Source of the DNA: Siphonodentalium dalli
Lineage: Eukaryota; Mollusca; Scaphopoda; Gadilida; Siphonodentaliidae
Direction of reading: 5' to 3'
DNA length: 64,000 bases
Assembly (NCBI GenBank): GCA_032622095.1
Contig: CP136069.1
Location: 11,672,036 to 11,736,035 of the forward strand
The translations under genes and the position numbers were made by a program. Below the pieces are notes generated by a model. The model was not told where the DNA came from and ran no database searches. It saw nothing but the letters and a program-made list of their open reading frames with translations. Shown one piece after another: positions 24,076 through 35,295 of this stretch (position 1 is its first letter; the number at the start of each line of letters is the position of its first letter).

Positions 24076-25033
24076 TAAAAAGATGGAGATCTTTTTTACA
24101 TACAAGTTATGACCACTTACCTCATTGTTACATCTCCATAAAAACAGTCCACATGACAGTTAATCCTTATATTTATATACATTTAGCGAAAAAGCCACTT
24201 TTGTAAATGTATTTAAATCGAAAATTGTATCGTGACAAAACCAGCCCAAAATAACCCATAGCACCCTTGGCAAAAGTTAATAGGAACAATTGAAACCCGA
24301 TGATTTATTAAGTCAATCCTGCGCGAATCCAAATGCGCCCAAAACATTACGCGTTCGTCTTTCCAAACCAAAATGACGTATGGATGTTGTTATGAGCTTG
24401 GCAGTTATTAGCTGTTGCGCATTGAACGAGCAATAATTGCAACTAGCCACGTGGGCGCCGACCAATCAGAATGCTGGATTTAGTGATGACAACACTTAGT
24501 ATGTAAATATAATGGCAAAGCTGTCAGGGTGTAAGGGTACGTTCACACACTGGTAAGTTTGCACGGTATGTTTTGTGGTCATTTCGTCGTAGAAAACGAT
24601 ATGGCGCCAGACTATGAACGGAAACTTGCATATAAAATGCATCTCTATACCCCATCTAACTACGTGAGCATTAAACTCTCTGTAGTTCCACCTGTAGCGT
24701 TGCTACCGGAATTTACCTGTAAATAGTATGCATTAGCAAGAATCAACCAAACAGGCATTTGAGAAGGCATATGCCAGTAACACCGTTTCAAGTGAAACTT
24801 CTCATGTCGTTAGTTTTGGTAAAGATGCATGTTATGTACACATTTCCTATCATATTCTGTCACCATATGGTTTTCTATGACGAAATGCCCGCAAGACATA
24901 CGATGCACACTTGTCAGCGTATGAACGTACCCTAAGATAACACAATGAAGTCCACATTTGTTTGGCTGATTGGCTAAGAAAATATCACAAAATCATGTTT
25001 TTTTATTTTTTTATTTTTTTTATTTTTATTCAG
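24076..25033. other. Last part of the YR pseudogene intron
   Basis: Contains the hAT-like MITE (24532-24935) and a promoter-looking but unassigned stretch near 24440-24470 (CACGTG, GACCAATCAG). It ends in a T-rich tract and the acceptor at 25033. No coding sequence seen. Confidence 0.5.
24532..24935. mobile_element. ~400-bp MITE with ~65-bp TIRs, hAT-like ends
   Basis: The left end TAAGGGTACGTTCACACACT and the right end CAGCGTATGAACGTACCCTAA are inverted matches that continue inward (CATTTCGTCGTAGAAAAC against its complement). Termini of the type AGGGTACGTTCA are common in hAT elements. I could not confirm an 8-bp target duplication. No ORF. Confidence 0.7.
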
Positions 25034-25432
25034 CCCTAAAGATTCGACCTGCAATGCCTTCTACTTGAGACCTATACTGTATCCGAAAACAGATGTATGT
25101 TCTCCAAGCAACCAATTGGCAAAAATGAGCTTAACACTATGATCTCTAAGATGTGCTCACATGCAGGCCTAGAAGGATATTACACCAATCATTCTCTCCG
25201 GAGTACAGCCGCGACCAGATTGTATCGGGATAACGTGGATGAACAGTTGGTCGCATAGACAAACGGACGCAGGTCCAAGGCAATTCGAACATACAAACGC
25301 ACTTCTGACGACCGAAGGAAAACAACAAGTAGCATCGTGCATGGTCGACAAATGCATAAGAAGCTGAAAGGGACAACAGAATTATCTGTAGATGACGACA
25401 AAATGGTATCCACACCGAAAGAGACACCATAA
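25034..25432 (+). pseudogene. YR pseudogene, C-terminal catalytic exon
   Basis: A pyrimidine-rich acceptor (TTTTTATTCAG, ending at 25033) precedes a reading frame with PKDS, NAFYLRPI and, after a one-base deletion near 25095, FSKQPIGKNELNTMISKMC, then TNHSLRSTAATRLY, the box II HxxR motif. In the next motif, where relatives have TGHRS, this copy has a TAG stop and reads NGRRS, so the catalytic His is Arg. RTYKR follows, with the nucleophilic Tyr in place. The frame ends TAA at 25430-25432. The split codon matches the donor at 21201. Inactive on three counts, but its identity is clear. Confidence 0.8.
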
Positions 25433-25744
25433 GTGGTACCTGCAAACGACCGGAAAAAGATATCGATCACAGTGAAACGTGGAGACCTATGAAACTGTTG
25501 TTGATTTATAAAAAAAAGTATAATTATGTGCAAGACTGCGTGTTTGAAAATATCAGTAGATGTGAATCAATGTTTACAACGCACGTTTGTGTTGATATTA
25601 AGTTTGTTCACTGCACGGTGGACTTCACCGGAGAGTAATTATTTTTCTTCAAGAATTTTGTCTTCTAATAATATTTTTTGTCAGCAATAATAGCACAAAG
25701 TGACAGAAAACCGGAATGGGCCTTTGCAATAAGGACAAAGTTAT

Positions 25745-28500
25745 AAACAGTTTTGGACCATATTGTTGTATACAAATGCAGATAATTTAATCAACAAAAG
25801 AGATGAACTGAATAGTTTAATAAATATATTGCATCCAGCTATTATATGTGTAACTGAAATCTTCCCGAAATACACAAAAAACGATATTCGAGAAAGTGAG
25901 TTACAGTTAACAGAATACGACATGTTCCTGTGTACAAACCCCAAACGGGGCGTTGTTATCTACACGATTAAAACACTCGCTGCTCAACCATGTAATAAAA
26001 TGAATAGATGTTGTTTTGCTGAATCTGCGTGGTGACATTCAGAACCACCAAGATACAATACTCATTGAGTGCATTTACAGCAGTCCAAATTCATCAGACG
26101 AAAACGACCAGGAACTGTGCACACTCATAGACAGTATCCAGAATATAAATCCAAAACAAATTCTTATCTTCGGAGATTTCAACTACCCCAACATAGATTG
26201 GGACAGCGGACACTCCTCGGATGAAAGTGGGCGATTATTCTACGAATGCGTCCAACGAAACTTTCTGCAACAATCCGTTACAGAACCAACAAGACATAGA
26301 ACAGGTCAAAAATCAAACGTTTTAGACCTGGCTTCAACAAATAATGCGGACATAATATCAGGAGTGGAACACGAACGACCTTTGGGAAATAGTGATAACG
26401 AAATCCTAAAAATTGCAATAGAACCTAGCTTATTCAAGCAAGAAAAGAAAAGCAGGATCAAATGCGACGATTTTTATTTCACAAGGGGGACTACGATTCG
26501 ATAAGAAAAAATCTCACAGAAAAAGACTGGAGTAAACTTATCAACATTAATTTAGATTCTGCTTGGCGAACAATTCACAGAATACTTACTGAAGAAATGG
26601 AAAAGCACATACCACAGACTAATCGCGAGAATAAAAATAAACAGAAAAATATATGGGTTAATAGTGATGTAATTTCAGCAGTAAGAGATAAACGGAGAGC
26701 ATACAAAAAATACAGAAGATCAAAAACAAAAGAAGACTACAGTACATATAAGAAAATCAGGACGAAAACGTCCGAAATGATCAGACTCTCAAAGCTGTCG
26801 TTTGAACGGAAATTGTCATCAGAGTGTAAAAAGAACTCAAAGGCTTTCTGGAGATATGTTCGAAGTAAAACAAGTGTGCATCATGGCATATCAGACCTAC
26901 GGAAACCGGACTCTGGTTCATTAATATCTGATGACAGAGGAAAGGACGACATACTAAATAATTTCTTCACGAGAGAAAACTGCAACGAAATCCCACATAT
27001 AAAGGCCCGATCGTACGGGAGATATTTGGTAGATCTGCAGATTACACCGCACGCCGTTGAAAGGAAACTTCGCTCATTAAATTCATTTAAGAGCTTCGGT
27101 CCGGACGGGATATCACCTAGATTACTTAAAGAGTCAGCAGCAGAACTCTCTGTTTCTCTGTGTTTGTTTAATCGTTCGATTGAAAAAGGATTTATACCGG
27201 AATCATTTAAAAAAGGCGCCAAATCGGATCCTGGAAACTATCGGCCCGTGAGTTTGACATGTATACTATGCAAAGTTTTAGAATCTTTTGTCAACGAGTC
27301 AATAATATCATATATGGAGCAGTATTCATTGTTCACAATTTGTCAACATGGATTCAGAAAAAAAGCTGTCATGTAAAACACAGTTATTAGAATACCTGTC
27401 TCATGTCACTGCCGAACTAGATCAGGGGGAGCCTGTAGATACCATTTACTTGGATTTTCAAAAGGCATTTGACAGCGTTCCGCATGAAAGACTGCTTCAT
27501 AAATTAAAGGCATATGGTATTGAAAACAATGTTCTTAACTGGATTAAGGAATTCTTAAGTGGGAGAGTACAAAGGGTTCGTGTAAATTCGGCATATTCTA
27601 AATGGAGCCAGGTGACAAGTGGAGTCCCACAAGGACCGACTTTATTTATATTGTTTATAAATGATCTGCCAGATACTTCAGTTGGAGTATGCGAAATATT
27701 TGCTGATGACACCAAGCTGATAGGAAATCCATTCAAAAGCAACATACAAGAAAGAATTGATGCCGTATGTAAATGGTTTTTACAATGGCAGCTACGATTC
27801 AATTCGGCGAAAATACATGTTATTCACGTTGAATATAATAACCCCTGCAATATATAAAATATGACGGATACAGCAGAGAACCCTGAAATCTTGGTGAGCG
27901 AGTACGAAAAAGACCTAGGAGTGAACATCGACAGGAAACTAAAGTTTGACATACATGTAAATTCAGTATGCAACAAAGCTTATCAAATGCTCGGAGTAAT
28001 CAAAGAACATTCACGTGCTTGGATATTTCAACATTTTATTCTTAATACACCACAATGGTGAGACCAGTTTTGGAATACTGCAACACTGCTTTGAGCCCAC
28101 ATTTGAAAATTCAGAGTATTGCACTTGGGAAGGTTCAGCGAAGAGCGACTAAATTGGTCACAGAAATACAACACCTTAACTACCGAGATCGCCTCATAAA
28201 ACTCAACTTAATGTCAATGAAATATAGACGATTTATGGGCGATCTTATCGAGGTTTATAAATACCTGAATGGAATGTATAACACGGACCCATGTAATTAC
28301 TTTGTATTTGCTGACTACACAAGGACCAGAGGACATAAACTCAAATTACAAGGGACAAAATACAAAAAGGATATCCGGAAATATTTTTTCACAAATCGTG
28401 TAATTTCTCATTGGAACAGTTTATCTGATTTCGTAGTCGAAAGTGGGTCATTGGAAGATTTCAAGAAACGCATACTCATATTGCTATGCCCGTAAATACA
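25745..28500 (+). pseudogene. CR1/jockey-like non-LTR retrotransposon (LINE), broken
   Basis: Apurinic endonuclease then reverse transcriptase, in the usual ORF2 order. Endonuclease: YTNADNLINKRDEL, CVTEIFP, GDFNYPNIDW, then NSDNE where the family has SDH, so a catalytic His is lost. Reverse transcriptase: SFGPDGISPRLLKE, DPGNYRPVSLT, YLDFQKAFDSVPHERLLHKL, SGVPQGP and FADDTKL (the A/D/D active site). A block is missing before DPGNYRPVSLT and another inside SGVPQG...LFILFINDLP. The frame changes near 26030, 26460, 27360 and 28050, with a stop at 27855-27857. It is 5' truncated and has no clear poly(A) or microsatellite tail before 28571. Once autonomous, now dead. Confidence 0.9.
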
Positions 28501-28570
28501 GCCATGATTTTGAAGACCAGTGACATTTAATTTCGGGACAAAGACCCAGAGGCTCGTTCTGGTTATATCT

Positions 28571-28911
28571 GTTGATGATACCCCCCTGTTTGGGGTCAGT
28601 CTAGACATATTGTTGCGTCACGGAAGTACATGACCTACTTTCTCTGCAGTACCCCTGTTTGGGGTCTAATTAGCATAATCTGAGGTCATGGTCTAGTTGT
28701 ATACCGGTTGGGGCCCTAATTAGCATCATTTTAGGTCACTCCATATAAACGGTGTATTACCTACATGTATATCACGTGATGACCTCGCTGAACGAGGGGT
28801 AGTTTGAATGTTAAAGGGACACTCGGTACTCATAAAGTGAATTTAAAGAGATACTCGGCACTCACTGTGGAGTAATGTTAAAGTGACACACGACACACTG
28901 TGGATGGATGT
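28571..28911. repeat. Left outer TIR with ~33-bp internal repeats
   Basis: Inverse of 37362-37705. Its inner part (28811-28945) is about four ~33-bp repeats, each starting TTAAAGGGACACTCGG or a variant such as TTAAAGTGACACACGACAC. The outer part has two copies of a GGGG...CTAATTAGCAT block. Confidence 0.75.
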
Positions 28912-29119
28912 TAAAGTGACACTTGCAGTGAAAACTTTATTTTTTCAAAAAAATTGAAAATATATATTAAAACTTTAAAAAAAATTGAAAATAATTTTTT
29001 TTTGATTTTTCCAAAAAAAATTAAAAATTCCTAACTTAAAAATAATGAAAAACTTAAAAAATCTTTTAAAATTTCAAAAATTTCACAAATTTTCAAATTA
29101 AATTAAAAAAAAAAAAAAC

Positions 29120-31870
29120 TACGGTGGCTGGTTAGCGCCAGGCAAATTTATTTATTAACTTGCAAGTTACTATCTTGCAGCTGCAAGTTAGCTATCTTGC
29201 ACTTGCAAGTTACTATCTTGCAGCTGCAAGTTAGTTATCTTGCAAGTTAGTTATCTTGCACGTGCAAGTTACTATCTTGCAGCTGCAAATTAGTTATCTT
29301 GCAGTAGCAAGTTAATGTAAATTGCTTAAGTACCCACTCCAGGGGGGCAGAAGGGGGACACGTGTATATAGTTGTATAAACGATCTGATGTCACGAGATC
29401 GGGAAGCGAAGTTCCAGAACCCTGCACCCATCGGTCAAAACACCGGCAGGTACTATACCCAGAATCATGCTAGCTATGCATAAATAGCAGTCTTGCACGT
29501 GCAAGTTATTATCTTGCAGCTGCAAGTTTCTGCAAATTGCTTAAATATCCATTCCAGAGGGGCATATGGGGCAGAATTTCAGACACATGTATATATTGGT
29601 ATAAACTATCTGACGTCCTGATATCGGTAAGAGAGGTATCAGAACCAAAACACTACACCCATCTGTCAAAATACTGGTAGGTACTAAGAAAAGACCAGCG
29701 AAACCCACTTGCAATCCTAAGCGCTCTTCATAGTAATACATTGGGAATATAGCTCATGTTATGAAGCAACGCTGCAGTTTAAGGTCATGTCCAAATTGTG
29801 AGCACGCCTCATCACACCCAGACAATATAATTGTTGTTTTCGAAAAGAGTGAATGAGAAATTGCCGTCATTAGCCATGAACCTTGTTATCTGGATAGTAT
29901 CTTGCAGATGCAAGTTAGCTATACATCAGCTGCAAGTTACTTCAAATTGCTTATGTACCCTTCCAAGAGTTACCTTGCAGCTGCAAGTTAGTTATCTTGC
30001 ACGTGCAAGTTATTATCTTGCAGGTGCAAGTTAGTTACTACCGTGCACGTGCAAGTTTGTTATCTTGCAGCTGCAAGTTAGCTATCTTGCACGTGCAAGT
30101 TATTATCTTGCATGTGCAAATTAGTTACTGTGTTGCACATGCAAGTTAGTTTTCTTGCAGCTGCAAGTTAGCTATCTTGCACGTGCAAGTTATATATCTT
30201 GCATGTGCAAGTTAGTTATCTTGCAGGTGCAATATAGTAACATGCAGATGCAAGATATGTAACTTGCATGTGCAAGATAGTAACTTGCAGCTGCAAGATA
30301 ATAATTTGCACGTGCAAGATAGCTAACTATCCAGATAACATGGTTCTGAGCTAAAATGACGGCAATTTCCAATTCGCCCTTTTCGAAAACAACAGTTATA
30401 TTGTCTGGGTGTGATGAGGCGTGCTCACAATTTGGACATGACCTTAAAACGCTGCGCTGCTTCATAATATGAGCTATATTCCCAGGTTAGGCCCAATGTA
30501 TAACTATACAGAGCGTTTAGGATTGCAAGTGTTATTTTCGTAGTACCTGACAGTATTTTGTATTTTGACAGATGGGTGGTATTTTGTTCTGAAACTTCTC
30601 TTACCGATCGAATGACGTCAGATCGTTTATACCAATATATATGTCCCTCTGGAATGGGTATGCAATTTTCAGTAATTTCCAGCTGCAAGATAATAACTTG
30701 CACGTTATTATACTGTCCAGATATTACATCAGAGTTATTGTCTGGGTGTGGTGAGGCGTGTTCACAATTTAGGCATGACCTTAAAACACCGCACGGCTTC
30801 ATAATATGAGCTATGTTCCCAATGTATAACTATAAAGAGCGTTTAGGATGCAAGTGGGCTTCGCTGGTCTTTCGTAGTTCCTGCCAGTATTTTGACAGAT
30901 GGGTTGCAGTGTTTTGGTTCTGAAACTTCTCTTCCCGATCTCGTTACGTCAGATCGTTTATATCACTATATAAAAGTGTCTGAAATTCTGCCCCATCTGC
31001 CCCTCTGTAATGGGTATTTAAGCAATTTGCAGTAACTTGCATCTGCAAGATGAATAACTTGCAGCTGAAAGATAACTAACTTGGAGGTGCAAGATAATAA
31101 CTTACAACTGGAAGATAACTAACTTGCACCTGCAAGATAATAACTTGCAGCTGCAAGATAACTAACTTGCACCTGCAATATAATAACTTGCACGTCCAAT
31201 ATAGTAACTTGCATCTGAAAGATAGCTAACATGCAGCTGCAAGATAACTAACTTGCACCTGCAAGATAATAACCTGCACCTGCAAGATAACTAACTTGCA
31301 CATGTAAGATAATAACTTTCAACTGCAAGATATAACTTGCACATGCAAGACTGCTATCTATGCATAGCTAGCGGTTCTGGGCTAATGACTGCAACTTCCA
31401 ATTGGCCCTTTTCGAAAACAACAGTTATATGGTCCGGGTGTGATAAGGCGTGTTCACAATTTGGACATGCCATTAAAACGCCGCGCTGCTTCATAATATA
31501 ACCTATATTCCCAGGTTATGCCCAATGGTGTGGCATACACTATGACTATAAAGAGCATTTAGTACTTCAAGTGGGTTTCGCTGGTCTTTTCGTAGTACCT
31601 ACCAGTGTTTTAACAGATGGGTGCTCGGTTTGGGTTCTGGAACTTTGCTTCCAGATCTCGTGGCGTCTGATGTATATACGTGAAATTCCCCCATCTGCCC
31701 ACCTGGAATGGTACTTAAGCGATTTGCATTAACTTGCAGCTGCAAAATAACTAATTTGCAGCTGCAAGATAGAACTTGTAGGTGCAAGATAACTAACTTG
31801 CAGCTACAAGATAGTAACTTGCAGCTGTAGGTTAATATATAAATTTGCTTGGCGCTAACCAGCCACCGTA
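29120..31870. repeat. Palindromic field of 21-22-bp E-box-like repeats
   Basis: Clusters of CTTGCANNTGCAAG spaced 21-22 bp lie at about 29154-29310, 29490-29530, 29885-30330, 31030-31360 and 31730-31830, with a single degenerate one near 30680. The centre varies (CAGCTG, CACGTG, CATGTG, CAGGTG, CAGATG) while TTGCA/TGCAA stays. Between clusters is a ~350-bp block: about two copies forward (29313-29480 partial, 29525-29890) and three reversed (30330-30675, 30710-31035, 31370-31730). Orientation flips near 30235. The field is closed by inverted ends at 29120 (ACGGTGGCTGGTTAGCGCCA) and 31870. Confidence 0.85.
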
Positions 31871-32449
31871 AAACAAATAAAATTTTCCAAAAAATTCTAA
31901 ATTTATCAAAAAAAAACAAAAAAAACACTGGAATAATAATACTAGAGTAGCTCATGGTGGTTTTGTAAGGCATTGTATATCCAGAGCTAAACTATTGGTA
32001 ACACATTTCCCATTGAGGGCCAAATGGGTGAAATGGCCACCCCTTTTTGTGCGAAGTACTACAATCCGCCGTGACTATATCTCCAGAACAGTTGGACATA
32101 GGACGTTGTATGTGCGGAATGGCCACATTATTTGGGATCAGTAATACATTTTCATATCCAAAAGTCAATGGTTTTTAAGATAATTGCCAAAAACCCAAAA
32201 AATCCCATTTTGAAGGGCCTGAACCCCAATATTGGGGTTCAGCATTTTATCTCAAAGTTGAGCCCCAATTATAATTTTATTGACCACATACAGGTATCAT
32301 TTCTGATATTTTCTGTACCATTATCGGATGCGATTGACCTTCAAGGAGCTCTTGACCCTGAAAATAAAAAATGGCCGACTTCAAATTTGCAAAATTTAGC
32401 AAAGTCAAGAATAATTATAAAAGGTATTGTATACTTGTGGTGCGTAACA
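31871..32449. other. AT-rich border and non-coding stretch
   Basis: 31871-31930 is A/T-rich. 32168-32193 (AAGATAATTGCCAAAAAC) is inverted at 32461-32484, and CCCCAATATTGGGG near 32224 is a perfect small palindrome. Open frames here overlap these structures and are not convincing. Confidence 0.5.
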
Positions 32450-32957
32450 TGCTGAAATCGGTTTTTGGCAATTATCTTAAAATAGATACTGCGTATTATC
32501 TAGAAACGGATATAGCTTCGGGCGAAGATGATGATGGCGTCGTCGGTAGTAGCGCGGTATTCGGCTGTAAGAAAGCTGCGAAATGTGTCAACGAGATGGA
32601 CACATTCAAAAGTATGTTGCAACGCGCCAGAGACTGTGCGGAAGCGATGGCATAGTGGTCAGATAAAGTTGATCAACTAATGAAAGATGAGAGCTTGCCG
32701 AAGAAGAGGCTGAGGAAAAAGCTCAACGAGAATGCATCGACACAGATTTTGAACTCTTTCTCAAAAGTAACAGACGATTGATAGAATACCAACATCGATT
32801 GCAAACATCGCCCATACATAACACTATCATGAAGAAAATGGTCAAGCTGACCAAACTCGGATATAATAATGAATGGGCTGTGGATGAAGTGATGAGAAAA
32901 TTCAAGAAACTATTGGAAATAAATCCAAAGGTTCAGACGATGATTAAATTTCAATAA
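32450..32957 (+). pseudogene. Broken ORF of unknown family, coiled-coil-like, in the inner sub-element
   Basis: Translation gives an acidic start (SGEDDDG), MDTFKSMLQRARDCAEAMA, a stop at 32653-32655, continuing sense (DKVDQLMKDE) and, after a frame change near 32690, a charged helical segment (EEEAEEKAQRECIDTD) followed by LIEYQHRLQ and KKMVKLTKLGY, ending IKFQ at a TAA (32955-32957) overlapped by AATAAA. Two lesions split what reads as one protein of about 120-150 residues. Regular charged/hydrophobic spacing suggests helices or coiled coil. I do not recognise the family. It is the only protein-like content of the inner sub-element, so it may be an element-encoded accessory protein or a captured host fragment. 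Confidence 0.5.
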
Positions 32958-33252
32958 AACTTTGAAGTTTAAAAATTGGTAAAGATGAAATTTTATTTTT
33001 TTTATTAAAGTTTTTGTTATTTTTTGGTTTTTTTTCTAATTTTATAAACATTTGAATATTTTGAAAAATTTTGGAAATTTTTAAGGATTTTTTAAGATTT
33101 GTTAAGTTTTTAATTTTTAAAAAAAATTAGGAATGTTTTTAAAGTTTTTATATATATTTTTTTTTTATTTAAAAAAAAAATAAAGTTTTCACTGCGAGTG
33201 TCACTTTAATAACGAACCAAAGCCGCTTTGGGTCGTATATAGGCTATATCTG

Positions 33253-33367
33253 ATTTTGTGACGTCACCAATTATTAACAAATACGATGCTCTAATTTTTT
33301 AATTTGGGGAGCAGTTTTGTCGCACAGTAGATCGGTGGGCCTAAAGCATTATTGTCGTAATCGGCTG
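33253..33367. repeat. ~110-bp direct repeat, left copy
   Basis: GTGACGTCACCAATTATTA, then TTTGTCGCACAGTAGA and CTTAAAGCATTA-type sequence, recurs in the same orientation at 36377-36487 (about 70-75% identity). The two copies flank the Crypton-type element plus the minisatellite. Confidence 0.7.
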
Positions 33368-33429
33368 CAAGGGGCCAACACAAATCAGTCGATGTGCAAC
33401 ATTCTCCTATTTATATAAACGTCATACAT

Positions 33430-33581
33430 AGAGGATCTCACATGAGTTTCTATTTTATACGGAATTTATCAACCGAGTTCACTAAATTCGATTTGAGCCG
33501 AGGTTTACCGAGCCTCAAATAGAATTTAGAGGACGAGGTTGATAAATTACGTATAAAATAGGACGAGTGTGAGATACCTTT
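33430..33581. repeat. Left terminal hairpin of the YR element
   Basis: Arms of about 67 bp (33431-33497 and 33513-33580) with a 15-base loop (33498-33512). The arms match at most positions, including TATTTTATACG and AATTTATCAACC. The base carries GAGGATCTCAC and GTGAGATACC. Confidence 0.85.
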
Positions 33582-33627
33582 TATCACATGATCAAATAAA
33601 CCCGAAGCAACGCGAAATATTCATCAT

Positions 33628-35295
33628 ATGGAAGGCCATTCTACACTCGTCGGAGATGATCTTTGGGGGAATTTCCAATTAGATGAAGAAATATCACTTG
33701 AGGAGTTATTTAAAGAGATTGATGAAGATTCGACAAAAAACGGGAACAGTTTCTTGTGCTGGTGGTGCTGGAAGTGGAACTGAGTTGGACCCTGGGCCTA
33801 GCGGTATATTGTTTGATGAAATCGATGGAATTAACCCTCACCCTGTCCCTGTCATCAGCTTCAGCTCATTCTGTGTACAGTGTTGGAAACCAGGGAAGGA
33901 TGGACAATCTGAGGTTTGCAAATATGTCTGGAGGTGATGTTGATAATTTCAACCCAGAGCAGCAGAATGTGAACACAAAAAGAAAGACTGAGTATGACTT
34001 GAAGTTGTTGAGTCTGTATGCTTTGGAAAGTGGTGAAACCATAGTGATAGAGCCAATTCCACCGAATGAACTTTGTGAACTCATTTCTGAATTCCTGCAG
34101 TCGGTGCGGAAGGATGGCTGTGAATTTGAGCCAAAAACACTGCGCGCCTACATATCATCTTTTGATCGATATTTAAGGAGTAAGAACTATGAAGTGTCAC
34201 TCATAACCGACCACATATTTGCCAAATGCCGACAGACACTGAAAAACAAACAGAAGCAGTTAAAATCTATGGGTCGAGGAAACAAGCCACATGCTGCAGA
34301 TCCACTGTCTCAAACTGACATAGATAAACTTTTTGATGCAAAAGTACTTGGACCTCATAATCAAAAATCACTGCTAAATTCAATGTGGTTGTTGTGTACG
34401 CTACATTTCGGCATGCGAACTGGCCAAGAAACTTACTCACTGAGATGGGGTGACGTTGAAGTAAGAGAAGGTGAGGCGGTCAGGAATTATGTGATATACA
34501 CCCAAGAGCGACAAACGAAAACGAGGACTGGAGAAAACCCAAGGGATGTCAGGAAAGTAAAACCCAGAGCGTATTCAACAGAAGACAAATTGAAAGATCC
34601 CGTCACATTACATCAGCTATTTGCAGAAAAGAGACCAGCTGAAATGTGCGCGTCTGACTCACCATTTTTCTTGGCGACCAATCATCAAGGGTGGATGACA
34701 CTGGGAAAATCGTGGTACAAAAAAAATGCATTTGGATTAAATAACATATATGCGATAATGAAGAATATGTTCACTGATGCTGGACTAGAAACCGACAAGC
34801 TAATAACAGCTTACAGTGTGAGGAAACACCTTGTGCAGTCATTGTGTGATGAAGGTGTACCTGTCCATCAAATAATTCAGGTGTCAGGACATAAGAATGT
34901 TAACAGCCTCCTGAATTACAGTAAAATAAATCCAGAACAAAGTAGGCAAATATCTGATATTCTATCTGACAATGACAGGAATTCAAACAACATTTCTCCA
35001 AGAATTCAGCTTAAAAGCAGTGAAAGTGCATGTACCTGTGTAGCTGTACCAACCCCAGTTTCTGTGTAAAGAGACCTGTTGAAATCTCATTTCCAAGGCA
35101 TGGTGAAATTTGTGACAATTCCGCATAGTTGCCGAAGTCGGTATTCAGTGGTAATACATTTCATGGAGCCGTTGATGTATATTTCCAGGCCTCACAGAAG
35201 CACATCATTACAAATGAAATGAACCTCAACGGGAATGACAAGCGTTTCAAACGCATTCGGGTGATATACAGCGACAGTTCAAGTTTGTGCTGAAG
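33628..35295 (+). pseudogene. Crypton-type tyrosine recombinase, KIAA1958-like, nearly intact core
   Basis: DNA strand-exchange enzyme of the YR superfamily. An ATG at 33628 opens an acidic N-terminus (MEGHSTLVGDDLWGNF). The frame changes before the long uninterrupted stretch 33756-35069 (437 codons). Core motifs, numbered from 33756: SAM-like N-domain with EFEPKTLRAYISSFDRYLRS; catalytic Arg221 in FGMRTGQE; box II as TAYSVRK with Tyr353 in place of the usual His and Arg356; His379 in SGHKN; nucleophile Tyr388 in LLNYSK. After the stop at 35069 another frame continues with SVFSGNTFHGAVDVYF and KRIRVIYSDSS, a typical family C-terminus, interrupted by a TAG near 35128. The catalytic core is intact but the ends are frameshifted, so it was probably functional fairly recently. 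Confidence 0.85.

Larger units (their letters stand above)
28912..33208. mobile_element. Inner 4.3-kb sub-element with short TIRs and AT-rich borders
   Basis: AAAGTGACACTTGCAGTG-type sequence at 28914 is inverted at about 33184-33207. Each end is followed inward by 170-230 bp of almost pure A/T (28945-29119 and about 32960-33185). The content is the E-box palindrome field and the broken ORF at 32450-32957. Confidence 0.6.

Noticed and set aside
25146-25533. Minus-strand open frames up to 114 codons
   Set aside because: They are shadows of the plus-strand YR C-terminal exon, where the family motifs are read.
29154-31838. CRISPR-like array (regular short repeats)
   Set aside because: Units are contiguous palindromes without unique spacers, in a eukaryotic transposon-rich context; this is a satellite, not a CRISPR.
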